DNA from: Galbula dea
Lineage: Eukaryota > Chordata > Aves > Piciformes > Galbulidae
DNA: 64,000 nt
Direction of reading: 5' to 3'
Assembly (NCBI GenBank): GCA_013399015.1
Contig: VWZX01009108.1
Coordinates: 984,822 to 1,048,821 of the forward strand
Shown: positions 38,210 to 51,400 of the stretch, piece after piece
Layout of the letters: every line of letters begins with the position of its first letter
How positions within the stretch are numbered: position 1 is the first letter of the stretch
Notes under the pieces: generated by a model
Seen by the model: the letters and a program-made list of their open reading frames with translations, nothing else
Database searches by the model: none
Told to the model about the DNA's origin: nothing
Translations under genes and position numbers: made by a program

Positions 38210-38822
38210 AGTTGGCAATGTGCAATTGCAGCCCAGAAGGCCAATAGCATGCTGGGCTGCATCTCCAGCACTGTGGACAGCAGGTCAATGGAAGGGATTG
38301 TGCCCCTCTGCTCTGGGGAGACCTCACCTGCAGTGCTGGGGCCAGCTCTGGATCCTCAGCAAGAAAGAGACATGGATCTGTTGGGGCAGCTCCAGAGAAG
38401 GCCACAGAAATGACTGGAGAGGGTGAGAGAGTTGGGGTTCTTCAGCCTGAAGAAGGCTCCAGGGAGACCTTAGTGAGACCTTTCAGTAGTTGAAGAGGCC
38501 TGTAAGAAAGGGGGGGACATTTTAGGAGAGCCTGGACAAGGGGTAATGGTTTTAAACTAAAAGAGGAAGATGCAGACTAGATATAAGGAAGCAAATTTTT
38601 ACACTAAGGGTGGTGAGGCACTGGCCCAGGTTGCCCAGAGAGGTGATAGATGTTCCATCCCTGGAACCATTCCAGGTCAGGTTGTTTGGGACTCTGAGCA
38701 ACCTGATCTAGTTGCTGATGTCCCTGCTGACTACAGGGGGTTGGACTAGATGACCTTTCAAGGTCCTTTCCAGCTCAAAGCATTCTCTTATTCTGTGATT
38801 CTGAAATTATTAAAAAAAAAAA
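38210..38822 (+). mobile_element. CR1 LINE 3' fragment
   Basis: The path runs GCAGCCCAGAAGGCCAATAG, GTTGGGGTTCTTCAGCCTGA, GTTGCCCAGAGAGG and GGGGGTTGGACTAGATGACC, ending near ATTCTGTGATTCTG and an A-rich run. It is on the plus strand, so it stands head-to-head with the copy at 37.39-37.95 kb. The ORF2 part is broken. Confidence 0.92.
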
Positions 38823-38824
38823 GT

Positions 38825-41800
38825 TACAAGAGGGAGGGGAGGTGTGAAGCCAAACTAAAAGCTTCAGTGAAAGGCTGTCTTTTCACAGAGAGTATCTGTA
38901 GGATCCTGTTTCCTTGGATTCAGCACAGACAACCAAAAATATCTCCAGTGTTTGAGGGTTGAAACCCCCCTCAGTGTGTTGCTGACCCTGCTCCTTTTCT
39001 GGGTCTCTATTAGTGCTGTGTGCTTGGTTTATCTCTTTTTGTATATTCTTTTCATACAAGTGTGAGTGGACACCTGAAATGCAGTCAATGACCTGTTGCC
39101 TGCCTCTGCACTTGGTTTCCAGAGAAACCTGCTCAGAACTTATAGTGGTTGGAGATTTCTGCTGATTTTGTACCACCAACCACAGGGGTGTTTAATCCCC
39201 TCACTTCTGCAGTGAGGTCCACAATTGCCTAGATGTGTTGTGGCAGGCCTTGATAATCTAGCAGTAAAATAATAAACTAATAAATATAGTATAAATATCA
39301 CAGGAGTTTGTTGTGTCTGTATGAAGTTTTGCACAGATTCTAGCATTTCTCTACAATCATGGTAATGGGATTTTCTGTTACAGGAAGCCTGAAGGATTTG
39401 GGGTTACAGAGAAGGAGTGACATCTCAGATGACAGCTTCAATTCTGCGCTGGATATGTGCTGAAACTTGCCAAAAGGTTGGAGTACTCCCTACCAGCAAA
39501 ATTGTTCTCCCTTCCCATGTGAAAGTAATCTCTCTGCAGAGTGTGCTCAGTTCACAGTGTGATATAATGAGCAGAGCAAGCCCTAAAAGTGCAGCTACAT
39601 CTTAGCCCTTCCTGCTCAGGGCAGTCTGGGATGCTGACATCCTCCTGCAGCCCTGGGTGAATCCACACTGGAGGGTGCCAGCATGCTTGGCAGGTCAGGA
39701 GGTGCTCAGTGAAGTTGGAAGTGGTTGAGTCAATCCAAAAAGTGGGGGAACTGCTGCCATTCATTGCAGGTTTGAGCCTCACGGGTGTTTTGCACATGGC
39801 CAGAGCAAACATCCCACTCTGTGCTGCTAGAAGAATGGTCAGAATACATCCTAAATTGTAAACAACCCTTAAAACTATTCACTTCACTCCTGAGACACAA
39901 TTCTGCAGCCTGATGACATACTCATTAGGGCTGTGGTCTGTGTTTCTGCAGGTGCTGAGCATACAAAGGCAGGAAATGTGCATTTCCCACTCAGAGCCCT
40001 GCTCAGATCCTCGGAGCCCTCCTGGAACAGCCTCGAACCAAGAGATTATTCAAAACTTTTCTACCTCTTCTCTACACCTCCTGACAAGGAACAATTCTTG
40101 TTCCTCATGAGGCTGTGTATAATTACAACCACACAAGATTTACTTCAAGGTCTTTTAACTGAGACATGCTAATTATTAATATTGATTCAAGAGAGTTGTA
40201 TTTTCTTTAAAACAGAGAGCACAAAGGAATTTCCTTAAGCACAGATAGTGTGAGTGTAGCATGTCTGCCTGTGCAGCTGCTTCTAGCAGTTTTTAACATT
40301 GCACCATTACAAAAGATTTCAGAATTACCTGTAATCTCTTTCCACCTCCTGGGAGATTATAGCTGTTTGTATAATCTCATTATTGCATTCACATCTTCGT
40401 GAATAAAACCAAAGCAAGGTAAGGTAGCAGTGGTGGTTTTTTTAAACTGAAAATAGAGACTTTGTTTATTACATAGTTCTACTTGCTAAGAATGGAAACT
40501 GTATATTTTAGGTATCTCAGTTTTAAAAGGAATCTGATTTCTGAGTTAGGAGACATAACATTAAAAAATCAGATGGTATATATCACATTCGATTGTCTGG
40601 AGTGACTTAAGTTTCCATATCCACATTCTCAGCATTCATCTTATTTAACTATCACCTTCCCTTCTACTTTTCAGGCTTTTTGCAATTTTTATTTCTACAA
40701 CTAAAACATGCTCCAAAAGTAGGTACCTTGCAATCTAACCTTCCAGCTTTTGAATGGCTTTTGCTGCCTCAGATCTTCAAAAGCCTTAGCACAGCAAATC
40801 TACAAATACAAAATCTGTTTTGCCTTTACCTTAATTAATCTGCAACTCATCAAGCATTCACTGCCAGAAAACATACCAAAGGAATTGTTTTAATAAATCA
40901 AGTAAGGATCATAGTGAAATTTTGACTGTTCTTTTGGTGTTCCATTTTGTTGGAGTAAGTGTAGTTATAAATGTGCAGTCACATGTGAGCTCCTTTCCTT
41001 GGCCCTCCAGACTATTCCAGATTCCAGTCATTCTTTTCTCTTATGATAATTGAGGCTGTTTCCTTGGATGTTTTTCACCTGTCCTAGAAATACTGATTCT
41101 TTCCAGCACAGTGCAAATGGCAAAGGACAAAATACAAGTGTGGATGAGTCTCTATTGTAACATCAGGTGACAATAAGCCATGATAAATAAAACACTTGGC
41201 ATCTATTTCAGCTGGAAATTGGTACTGCTGATTCATCTTCTGATCTGGATTTATTTCTCGGTTAAGGACTTGAAGTGAGGTGTTCCCTCGAATATAGACA
41301 AATTTATCTGCCTCCATCTTCATGCTGTGATGTGCTGGTTTAAAGCAATATTGAGGGTCCTGCAAAGCACTCCACCATTGTGCAGTAAATGATTTGCAGC
41401 TTTGGGTGACTTCACTAATTAACATCCTAACTCTACTTTTGGACAGGCTTTTTGGTAGTTAAGTAGAGACAATTAACTGTGAAAGAGCAGCAAAAGAAAC
41501 CCGCGGGGAGGGGGTATGTTAGCTTCAGGGGCTTCAACTTTTCACTTTGCATGACTGTGCAAGTGCTTGCACTTTTCAGATCACCCAGGGTTCTTACTTC
41601 ACCTTGTTTTGCTGTAAAACCAACTTTTGTTTTCGTTAAAAAGAAATAATCTTGGGAGAGCTGCTCCCAGCCAAAAGCCAGGGAAGAGTTTCAGAGAAAC
41701 GCTTTCCCACAAGGCTGCCTCTTAAGGCAGAGTCAACCAGTGAAGTTTACTTCTCAAACCTTCCATTTCAATCCATCCTAAATCCTGCTAATTCTTAAAA

Positions 41801-44800
41801 CCAGAGCAGTGGGGAAGCCTCTTCAGCGCTGCACCCACTCTGTGCTCATCCGGCTAAACCCGACACACTCCTGGTTGGAGTCCAGGACCCTCCCACCTCT
41901 TCCTCTGGCTTTTCTCTTGAATATAGCAGCAATAAAACACACATCTGAGCATCCTACTTCCACAGTATGTTCTTGTCACATTCTTCACCTTTAAAGGATT
42001 CCAACATATGTTTCCCTAAATGTTTTCTTCTCTATTTATTCTACAGAGTTCCCAGAATAAACTTAAATTATTGATTCTGACAGTTTTCAGTTTTGGGCAT
42101 TTCACTCGGGTGATTCCCCAAGCTTTGCAAGAGCAAACTCAGCTCGTTGCAAAACTGATCAGTTTCAGTGTAGAGTACTGAGGTTCTTTGGGGTTTGAAA
42201 GTCTTACACTTTATACTGAAAACAAAATTAAGGCACATCATACACCGTGGGACCTTGCTCCACAAATGGTGTGTTTCTGGGTGTGATTCCCCACAAGTCC
42301 TCCCCTTTCTTGGTTTGTTCTTCAGTGTGTCTGAACTGGAAGAAAGTGGAGAGCTGGAAGTCTACTGCCTTGCATTGTATTGGCAGCATAATGGGCTAAG
42401 TGAAAGGGTAATTTACACTGACCGGTTTAACAGCTTCCTTTCAGCCTTAATAAATGTAAGGTTTCATCAAATGCCAGACAAGTGAAGCAGCAATGGCACC
42501 AACAGCAGCAGAACTGAAGCACTCTCCATGGAGGAAGCTTTCCTGCTGCTCTTCAGTGGCAGTAACCAGTGCCTGCAAGAGTAAACCAAGAAACCAACTA
42601 AAAAAAATAGCCAAGAAGGAGATTTGGGGTCAAATTTTAGCTGGAAAAGGCAGAACAAGAGGAATTGTAGCAAGGAAGAAACAAGTTCTCCTCCTAGCCC
42701 ATTGTCATTTTCCATGCTTAGCTACTAACAAGATTCCTTCTCTTGTTGTGGAATGACAATTTGAAATAAAATTTGAGTCCAAAATTTCTGTTAAAGCCAT
42801 GAATATCATCAGCTTCTATTCAAGATGGTTACATTTTGTTTCTCTTGTGCCAAGAGCACACTCCAATTTATCCACTTTGCACCTGTGGAATACAAAAAGG
42901 TATAGAACTGTAAGAAGTGACAAAATAATTCAGCTGTTTGTACCTGAACTAAGAAAACTGTAGATGGGAATCCTGCATGGCCTCTTCCCAGACAAACAAC
43001 TCTGTAAAGCCTCCTTGGTGAGGCCAGGAGCGGGGCTATAAGGGCAGCTGGTGCTGAGAACCCACTCTGAGACCACAAAGGCAAAATAACACAGAGACAG
43101 GGAGCAGAAGGATTTAAAACAAGCAATCCAGGAACAGAGACATCACCAAGGGTTTCCCTCCCTTGCATCCCGATAGAGTGGTTTTCACAGAGGCAGTCTT
43201 CAGTCCCAATTTGTGAATTTTAATTTCTTGCTTAATTATTTGAATCCTTTAAAAGTCTTGATTGCATCTAAAATGGTTTCAAATCTACACTGAGTTTCAT
43301 ATTTCTGGTTAGCAGAAGCTGTGGTTAGGTGATAAGTAGTTTGGACTTGCAGTTCAAAACCTCAGACAACTTGTGCTGTTTGAAAATAAACAAGTGAAAC
43401 TGAGCTAGCTAATAATTTTAATTGACAAATTCTCAGTTAACTTCAGTGCAATAGAGGGGATGAAACAGTCAAAATAAAGAATACTTTCCCAGAAGGGGCC
43501 AGTTCCAGTTGTAATTTAAGGCTGTGGTTTTTGGGCTGCAGTAAGCACTTTTTCTTCTCCCTCATGGATTTCTCTCATTTCCTCCAGAAAACCCTGGCCC
43601 CCACTAGCCCCATACTGGCCACAGTAAAACACAGGAATGATTGTCTTCAGTAGTTCTTAGGCTCTGCCCAAAACCAGAACACATTGAAGTGAATGACTGT
43701 GAATAAACCCTTCCTGAACATTTTCATCTCATTTTTAATCCTAGGGAATATTTTCTCTTGGATAAGCATTTCCTAACTTAGTCAACTTCCACAGTTTTCT
43801 GTCTGTTTTTCCTGCTTAAAGGAGAGTCTGTTCCAGTACAAAGGAAGAAATGTCCTTAATAAGTATGCAGTATGGAAATATTTTGTAAGGGATGTCAGAT
43901 ACCTCAAATATATGCCAAAGAGTGAGTTCCACTTCTCCAGCATCCCTGGATTTGGGGAAATGCAGAGCAGCCCAGCTGCACCAGCATGTCCCCTGCAGCC
44001 AGAGAGGAGATACTGAGACCTGCTCAGCAGCAGCAGCAGGTGCCATCTTCCCAATTCATCTCATCCAGCACCAGAAACTCTGTGTTTGCATATTCCTGCA
44101 GTATAGATCTCCCTCCATCATTTCCATGCCACCACACTCTGCATGTAGAGCTCCTCTTCCCTCCCTCCTGTTCATTTTCCTCCTCCCCCTGATTTCCCAG
44201 GCAGTGGCATTTTCTCCTCCTGGCCTGTGACACTCACAGGTGTAATGAGAAATTGAATATTCACCTCAGTCACACTCACACTGGGAATAAATCCAAGGAG
44301 GAGGTGGCTTTATCCATACTGACTGCAACAGAGACAGTCCTGGGTGGAACAGCCTTATAGTTTCACTGTTTGCTGTATTCCCTGTTAGTCACCATCAAAC
44401 CTGAAAGATCCTTCCCTGCTTGCAGCCAAAAATTACCTGGTGTTCACCAGCTCCTCACACCCTCTGGCCTACCTGAGCATGGACACAGCATTTAAACTGC
44501 TTTCAGTGAAGACAGCAAATAAACACCTATCAGAGAAGACTGAGCTGTGTCTCCCCTCAAAAGAAACTAGTGCTTTGTTTCAACCCAAGGTTCCTCACTT
44601 ACCTCAAAATTGTTACCATCCAGCCTATAGTGTAGTGCACAAAAAACTGGTAAGAGGATGAGAATAAACAAATGTGTTTGGCTTATGGGAGTGAGACCAG
44701 AACTTTGCTTCTGTGCTTGAAATATGCATGCTTAAGTACCCGATGATTATTAGACACCCACAAAGTCTTAGTGGCAATCCCTGCTTGCCATGGCTGTGGG

Positions 44801-47800
44801 AGAAATGTAATGGATGAGGAAATTAGTGTCAGGTTTATTCAGATATCTCTTTTAAGATCTCTGATGTACATTTTCAAGGAGGTTCTCCTTTTTCTTCCAA
44901 CATTTGCAAAGCTGGTTTATTTGTCACCCTTCAGTACTGCAATCAGTGCTTTTATTTCCAGCTTGGTGCTGCTGCTGATATAAAAAACCACCCAGAGGTG
45001 AAACACTCATAGCTTACCAGCACTTTATACTCTGCAGGATTATCCCTACCTCAAAGATGTGTAACTTGGGAGTGTGATGTGTGCTCAGCAGCTCCACGGA
45101 GAAGCCTGGCTCCGGTTCTGTCCCTCCTGTTCACCACGGGGCACATGTCCCATCAACATCCCTCTCCTGCCGTGGCCACTCATCCTCTAGCCTCTCCGGC
45201 ACCTCTCCGGCCGCTCTCCCATGACCCTTCGCGCAGGAGTTTGGCCAGGTTGCTATGACGACGTCGCTGATGTAACCGGGAGCACCCAGCCAAGCGCAGG
45301 TCGGTGTCCGTGGGTGGTTCTTGGGTGGGAGCAGCAGGAGAGCGTGGGCCAGACTCGAGGGTGTTTTGCAGAGTGTGCACATAGGCTTTCCCCATTCTCT
45401 GCTCACATCGCTGCTCTGGCACCCTGCTCTTGCTGGGAGGAGCAGCAAAAGGAACATCCCGCTCCGATACACTGCCATGGGGGGGAGGAGGCCCTGGGGC
45501 TCTGCTGGAGGGTGCCGGAAGAGGGACCTCAGTGTGGGGAAGTGCCATGGACCAGAGGTCAATGCAAGGGGTGTGCTTACCTGGGGCACCTTCAGGGCTG
45601 GGTGCTGCTGCACAGGCAGAACTGGTGTGGAGGTCATACAATGGGATGTGACGTTGTGGCAGGCAGGGTGCTGCCAGGGACAGCCAGCAGCCTCTTCTCT
45701 GCAGCCTGGTGTATTTTCCACTTTGCTCTTTGTTAAGATGTAAAACTGAAAGGAAGTATAGTTGTATCTAAATTGCGTTGCTCCGAAGTTCTGCAAAGAG
45801 CCAGCGAAAAAAATGGGCTTCCCATAGGGCCATGCAAACTGAATCTGTCTTTTACCAAAGACCCGACAAAACTCAGAGGTGAGAGCACAGACCAATGTCT
45901 GGAGACTGGGACTCTGTAAGATCTTCCTCCCCAAGCGCAGCAGTGGAGGTAGAGATGCATGGGAGCAGCAGCCTCTAGCCGTCAGTGCTCAGAGCTGCAG
46001 TTGCTGTCGGGAGTCTTTCGTTTACTTCCCTCTTGCTGCCAGCCTCCTCATGCCCTTGTAGTAGGCGGCCAAAAACATCCAGGGTAGCAAATGGCAACTA
46101 CGTTATCACTTCTGCAAACCTGGCATCGCTGACATAAATTTGGGAGTTCAGCAAATAAAGGTGGCTCCCTCCAGCCTGTCTTATGATGCTCCTTGGGGGC
46201 TGTTCCTCAGAGGGCATGTAAGCTGTGAGGTGCTGGAGCTGCCCCACAGCTAGGAATACTCCCTGGGTTTTTTAAATCCTAATCTCTGAGCTAAGGGTGT
46301 GGTAATGGGAGGGTGATGCTTCCATCTGGCAGGGGTAGGAAGGAAACCTCTCTTCACCAACTCACCTCTGGCTGTGAGCTGCTCGGGTGGTTTGGCTAGT
46401 GTTGGAGTGGGTGCATGTGGCTGTTAACTCGGCTCTTCTGCTCCCAAAGCAATGGGAGGACAGACACGAGGTGGCAACATGCAGCTCTGTGTCCTGCAAA
46501 CCCCCCGCCCTCAGCAAATATTGATGAGAGCCTCCTCTTTGTGGGCTGTGGCACCCAAAGGTGAGGGAGGAATTAAGCAGCGTGTTGTATCCTGTGTTTG
46601 CATTGCAGAAAAACCATCCTCTGCTGCTGGCTGTAACTCAATCGTACCAAGGGACAGATCCTGTCATCAGCATCCTCAAATCTAGGTGCTCCCAGGTGGG
46701 TGGTGTGGGCAGGGGAATCCAGCTGTCAAATCCTCCTCTGCCCTCACAGACAACCTCATTCCCCAAACGTCTGCCTCAGGAGCTGGCAACACGGTGGTCT
46801 TTTCCTTGTCTCCACTTCTTGAGGTCGATGGAGGAGGTAGCCATGTCTGACAGCTAAAGGGGGAACAACCAGCTGGGAACCTGTACTCCAGCACCTCTCT
46901 TCCCACAGCAGCCCGACAGGAACCTCCCCGGGTCTGACCTCACAATGCAGTGCCCGGGCAGATCCCTCAGTCCTGCCTGTGCTCCCCTGACCCTCCCTGC
47001 ACAACCCACAGCTCCACGGTAAGGAGCCACGTGGGACATGTGCTACATCACACAGGTGTGTTTTGGGAAGGGAGGCTCATCATGGACTCAGGAGTGCTTT
47101 TGTTTTAGTAATGATGTCCCCCAAACAGCTGTTGAATAACAGTTTCCCAGGGACAACTGAAGATGAACACTAACTGTACTTTCTTAATTATAATTTCTAG
47201 CTTTTATTCCCTGGTAAGGACCCGAGCCCTCTTCCTTTCCCCTCCTCCCAAGCTCCGTGCTCGGAGGCTCCCTACGGCGGCTCCCTGACACCTGCTGCGC
47301 AGGCGGAAAGGGAGCTTTGCTCTGTTGAGAAGGGAGAGATGCAGCAAAATCAGGCAAGATCAAGACAGAAGGGGGAGCCCGGGAGACAAAATCAAAGAGC
47401 ATCCCAGCCTGCCGGGCTGCAGCCAAGTACTGGATGTTGATGGCATTCATAGAAACTTGGGTTTTGTCTCTGCAGCCAATTTATGATATTTATTTATGGT
47501 TTATGGGATTGGTCTCCTATAAACCTCACCTCTGAGCCCGTGCCAGCATTCTACCAGCATGCCCACAGATTGCCACCACGCCACACACACTGCTGTCCTC
47601 TCTTTACTGATAGCCCAAAACATCATCTCCCTCTGCACTGATCCTTTCCATCCAGACCGCTGACACCTGAATCACAGTCCTGCTGTGCCCATCATCCCCT
47701 GCCTACTGTTCAAGCTTTAAAACCCACCTCACTTCAGAAGCCACCTCCCTGGGGGCTGGCTTGACTGATGAGCACTTGCCACCCCGCGGGGCAAGTCTGC

Positions 47801-48460
47801 AGGTGCCTGGGAGGTAGAAATGTTGTGGATTTCACCCCTTTTAACAAGACAACTGCAGGACTGATATTTTTAGCAGTAAAGGAGCATGAGCTATGTTACT
47901 GCTGGGCCTATGAAGTGTCCCAGCTCCTGGTGCGCCCCAGGGACCCCAGCCAACTCTTGGACCTGCTCCATCTTGTGAATGTTTTCAATGTCCTAAGATA
48001 TTTCCTAGCAGACAAATGGTTTTCCAATTTGTTTAAACAACTGTTACCACCACTTGCAGAGTCGGTGGTGGAGCAGCCATGGGATGGAGCCAGGCAAGGT
48101 TTCAGCTCTATGGAGAAGGGGCTGCCTTTCCAGGGGCTGCCTTTCCAGGGGCTCCCCAAGACTTCTGGCAGGCACAGAGACCAATGCCCACCACAGACCC
48201 AACCTGCTGAGACCTATTTAACATTTCCTAGCAGGCCAGGATCTGCTGCAAGCCTATTTTCAGATAGTGCTGGTTTGGATTCCAGTATTTTTAGACACCT
48301 TCTGTTTGTTATATCTCTATTTTACCCCTCCAAATCCAGACTTCAATCACTGATTCAGGTGCCTATTAAGGCATAGCTCACAAATAGACTTTTCTGCCAG
48401 TACCTGACTTAGTAATTTCTCTCTAATTTATTGCTAACAATAGTTTGTTTTCCTCTCCAG
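38825..48460. other. Intergenic / MORN3 5' region; no exon firmly recognised
   Basis: Mostly AT-rich single-copy sequence without recognised repeats or exons. A non-coding first exon of MORN3 is expected somewhere here, because the first coding exon starts with a splice acceptor. The best candidate area is the small CpG cluster near 45.1-45.4 kb. Long open frames at 45131-45934 (minus) and 47768-48376 (plus) have no recognisable homology. A perfect 15-bp tandem duplication (GCTGCCTTTCCAGGG twice) lies at 48121-48150. Confidence 0.6.
45110..45320 (+). promoter_or_regulatory. MORN3: Small CpG cluster with X-box-like site, candidate MORN3 promoter
   Basis: CG dinucleotides cluster here in an otherwise CpG-poor 10 kb. 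GTTGCTATGACGAC at 45249-45262 matches 11 of 14 positions of the canonical RFX X-box GTTGCCATGGCAAC. RFX factors control many ciliary and spermatid genes, and MORN3 is one of that kind (family knowledge). The link to MORN3, whose coding start is 3.2 kb downstream on the same strand, is an inference. Confidence 0.35.
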
Positions 48461-48471
48461 CCACGAACAAT

Positions 48472-51400
48472 ATGCCTGTTGTAAAACACCCGAGTGCTAC
48501 AGAGCCTCTCTGGCATGACTGGGACAGGAAAGCACAGAAGTGTGGATTAAGACACACGGTCTATGCTGTAAATGGGGATCAGTATACTGGAGAATGGCTG
48601 GACAACTTGAAGCATGGTAAGATAGACCATTTTGAGAAAAAATACCAATTTAGATGTTTTTACAAAGGTTCCCAGGGGCAGGGAGTGATCACTGGTTCTG
48701 AATCCTCCTGCAAGAGCTTTAATTCCTGTATGACTATCTATATATATATATGGCTTTGATATATGTCATGCAAAACTGTGCCCAAACCTATTTCTAATAT
48801 GGAACTTGAAAAGCTGTTGCATGCACTCAGGGACAATTAATTACATGAAATATCTAGATTATAAATGTTTAAAAATCCCTTGCAAACACAGCAACTGCAG
48901 TCAGCTCCACACACCAGGACCTGCCCTGACTTGGCTTCAGGAATATTCATTTTTTCTTGAGTTGTGGTGGCTGCTGCAGGAGACAGAGCAGGGCAAGGAG
49001 ACCCTGCCCGAGCTCTGAGCAGCTGGAGCAGGACAGGCTTGTTTACAAGCAGTAAACTGAGTTTTGGAAAGATTGAAGTGCATTCAGCAAAGGCCACACA
49101 GGAAGCACCAGATCAAGATTAATGATGCATCCGACTCAGGAAGCTAAACTGATTCCCAGACATAAACCTGCCTGTGTGCAGGGAGCGTTGCCTTGCCTGG
49201 GATGGAGCCCTGCAAACCTTTCTCCTAACAACCACGATGGTCTCCCACAATTTCTCTTGTTTGTTAAACAGGTAAAGGCATCCAGTTATGGAAATGCACC
49301 AGAGCTATTTACAGTGGTGACTGGAAGTTTGGGAAGAGGGATGGCTATGGCTCATACAGCATTCCTGACCCTGTGACCAAGAAGTACAAGAAGGTGTACA
49401 CAGGGTGGTGGAAAAACGGCCGAAAAAATGTAAGTGAGATGTCTTCTACTTGCCAGCACCAAGGTAGCATGCCCTCAAAAGTGGGGAAGAGCTGGGTGCA
49501 CACATGCAAAAAGATCACTTAAAATACTGATTTTTCCAATCCTGAGGCTGAAGAGTTTTGGGGAAATGAATAGGTGAAACAAGAAAATGAAAATACCAAC
49601 AAAAAGCTGTGGTATTTAAGCTCTCCCCCTGCCCTCCCCAACCTCACCACTTCTGGTGTTACTCACTTCTCCACATCAAATGATGCAGAAGCTGCACCGT
49701 GTCCCATGGCCAGCAATAGAGAAGCAGCAGCATGACTCCAGGCAGAAGCTACAGGAACATATTTTCCTACAGGCTTGAGCTCATTTAAAATCTTAAGTTG
49801 AACCTGCAGAAAGCCCAGGAATCTTCAGGACTAAAAATCCACTATTCCCAAAATGCCAACTGTGGCCGAGAGTGCCTTGTAACCAACTGTCCCCCCACTG
49901 GAGACTGACCCATCCGCTGGTGACTGGGCTACAGCCCCAATCTCCCAGCAGCTGCCACAGAGCAGTGACCAGTGCCTGGTCTCACCTGCTGCTTGGCCAA
50001 GCAGGATGAGAAGTTTCATATCCTATGTCTTGATCCTTCCCCACCCATCCCTTTCATTCCTCTCATCCTTGGAGTGTTATAAGCACTGCAGGGAAATGTA
50101 CCTTCTTCTGGGAGTTTTATAGCATATTAGACAAATAACATGAGTTCTTTTGGAAATTAAGCCTGTCACATAAATCCCTGCTTTTTCTAAAGGGAACATA
50201 ATGAGGAAGTCATCTGGTAAAAATGACTGCAAGCTTATGTGCAAAATCCTTGTTAGGAACATTTTCTGATCTGCCAGTGGAAACCTTGTGTTTGCCTTTG
50301 TGTCTGCTCTTAGATTCAATTAATAGTCTCTTACACTTCTAATTGGAGTGTGGCTCTGTGGCTTCAGTATCTTGAAGAGAGCTTTGCCTCCTGTTCTTTC
50401 AGGATATATTTTGAGTGATTGAGCTTTGGTGAAAGATTTATAATGACATCCAAATATCACTGTTTTTTTTTCTCCTACAAAAGCCTCCCCTTTACATTCA
50501 TGCAGTTTACTCAAATTAATGCTCAGAAAAAAACAGTTATTTCCAGAAATGAGTTTGGTTTTTTGTTCAGATATAAATTCATGCTTTTATTCCTGTGGGA
50601 AAACTCATCAGTAATAAGTAGATAGTTCTCACTGCTATGACTCCTTCATATAGGGAGTACCTCTGGACTTCACAGAATCACAGAATGTTAGGAGTTGGAA
50701 GGGACCTTGAAAGATCATCTAGTCCAACCCCCCTGCCACAGCAGGATTCCCAAACACACACTTAAGACAAACACCTCCTGGGATCCCCAGCTTGCACTCA
50801 CCAAACCTGCCAGTGGCATTGAGCCTGGGAGGGAAAGCAGAGTGGAGATGGTTCAACATTAGAGGCATGTGTGGCCTTGCCTGCCAGTCACACTGCAGGT
50901 AGCCTTCAGGGCTGCTGTTAATTTCTTGTGAAGGAGGAAGGAAGCAAGGCAAGGGGATGTTGAACCTCTTTGGGAGTGTGGATAGAGGAGAAGGCAAAAC
51001 CATTTCTGTGGTTAGCATCACTTCAGTCTTCTCCAGGGCAAGAGAAGGAGTTACCAAGCCAAGGGTCACACTGGGCTGTAGGAAGCATCATCAGGCTTGA
51101 AAGGACTAAAATCCACGAGCTGAGAGACAGGTCTTTTTAATGCTGCGTATGTCCAGGCAGATCTACATTATAATAAAACCCACTTTTAGCTAAATATTAG
51201 CAGCAATTGTACCAACAATAACACACTGAGATAAAAACCTGGACTTTTGTCATGGAAATAAAATCATTTGCCAAAAAATATCCCATACCACCACCTCTCA
51301 TTTCCTTCAACACACACATAGCCACTGAGCTGGGCTGCCAGCAGCCACACGAGAGCAAAAAGCAGAGCAGTGTATCAAGAAAGTAATGTCCCAAAATTGA

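Noticed and set aside
43020..43060. TATA-like CTATAAGGG with nearby GC-rich bases, looking like a core promoter
   Set aside because: No exon, CpG cluster or conserved reading frame follows; a single TATA-like match in 10 kb is expected by chance.
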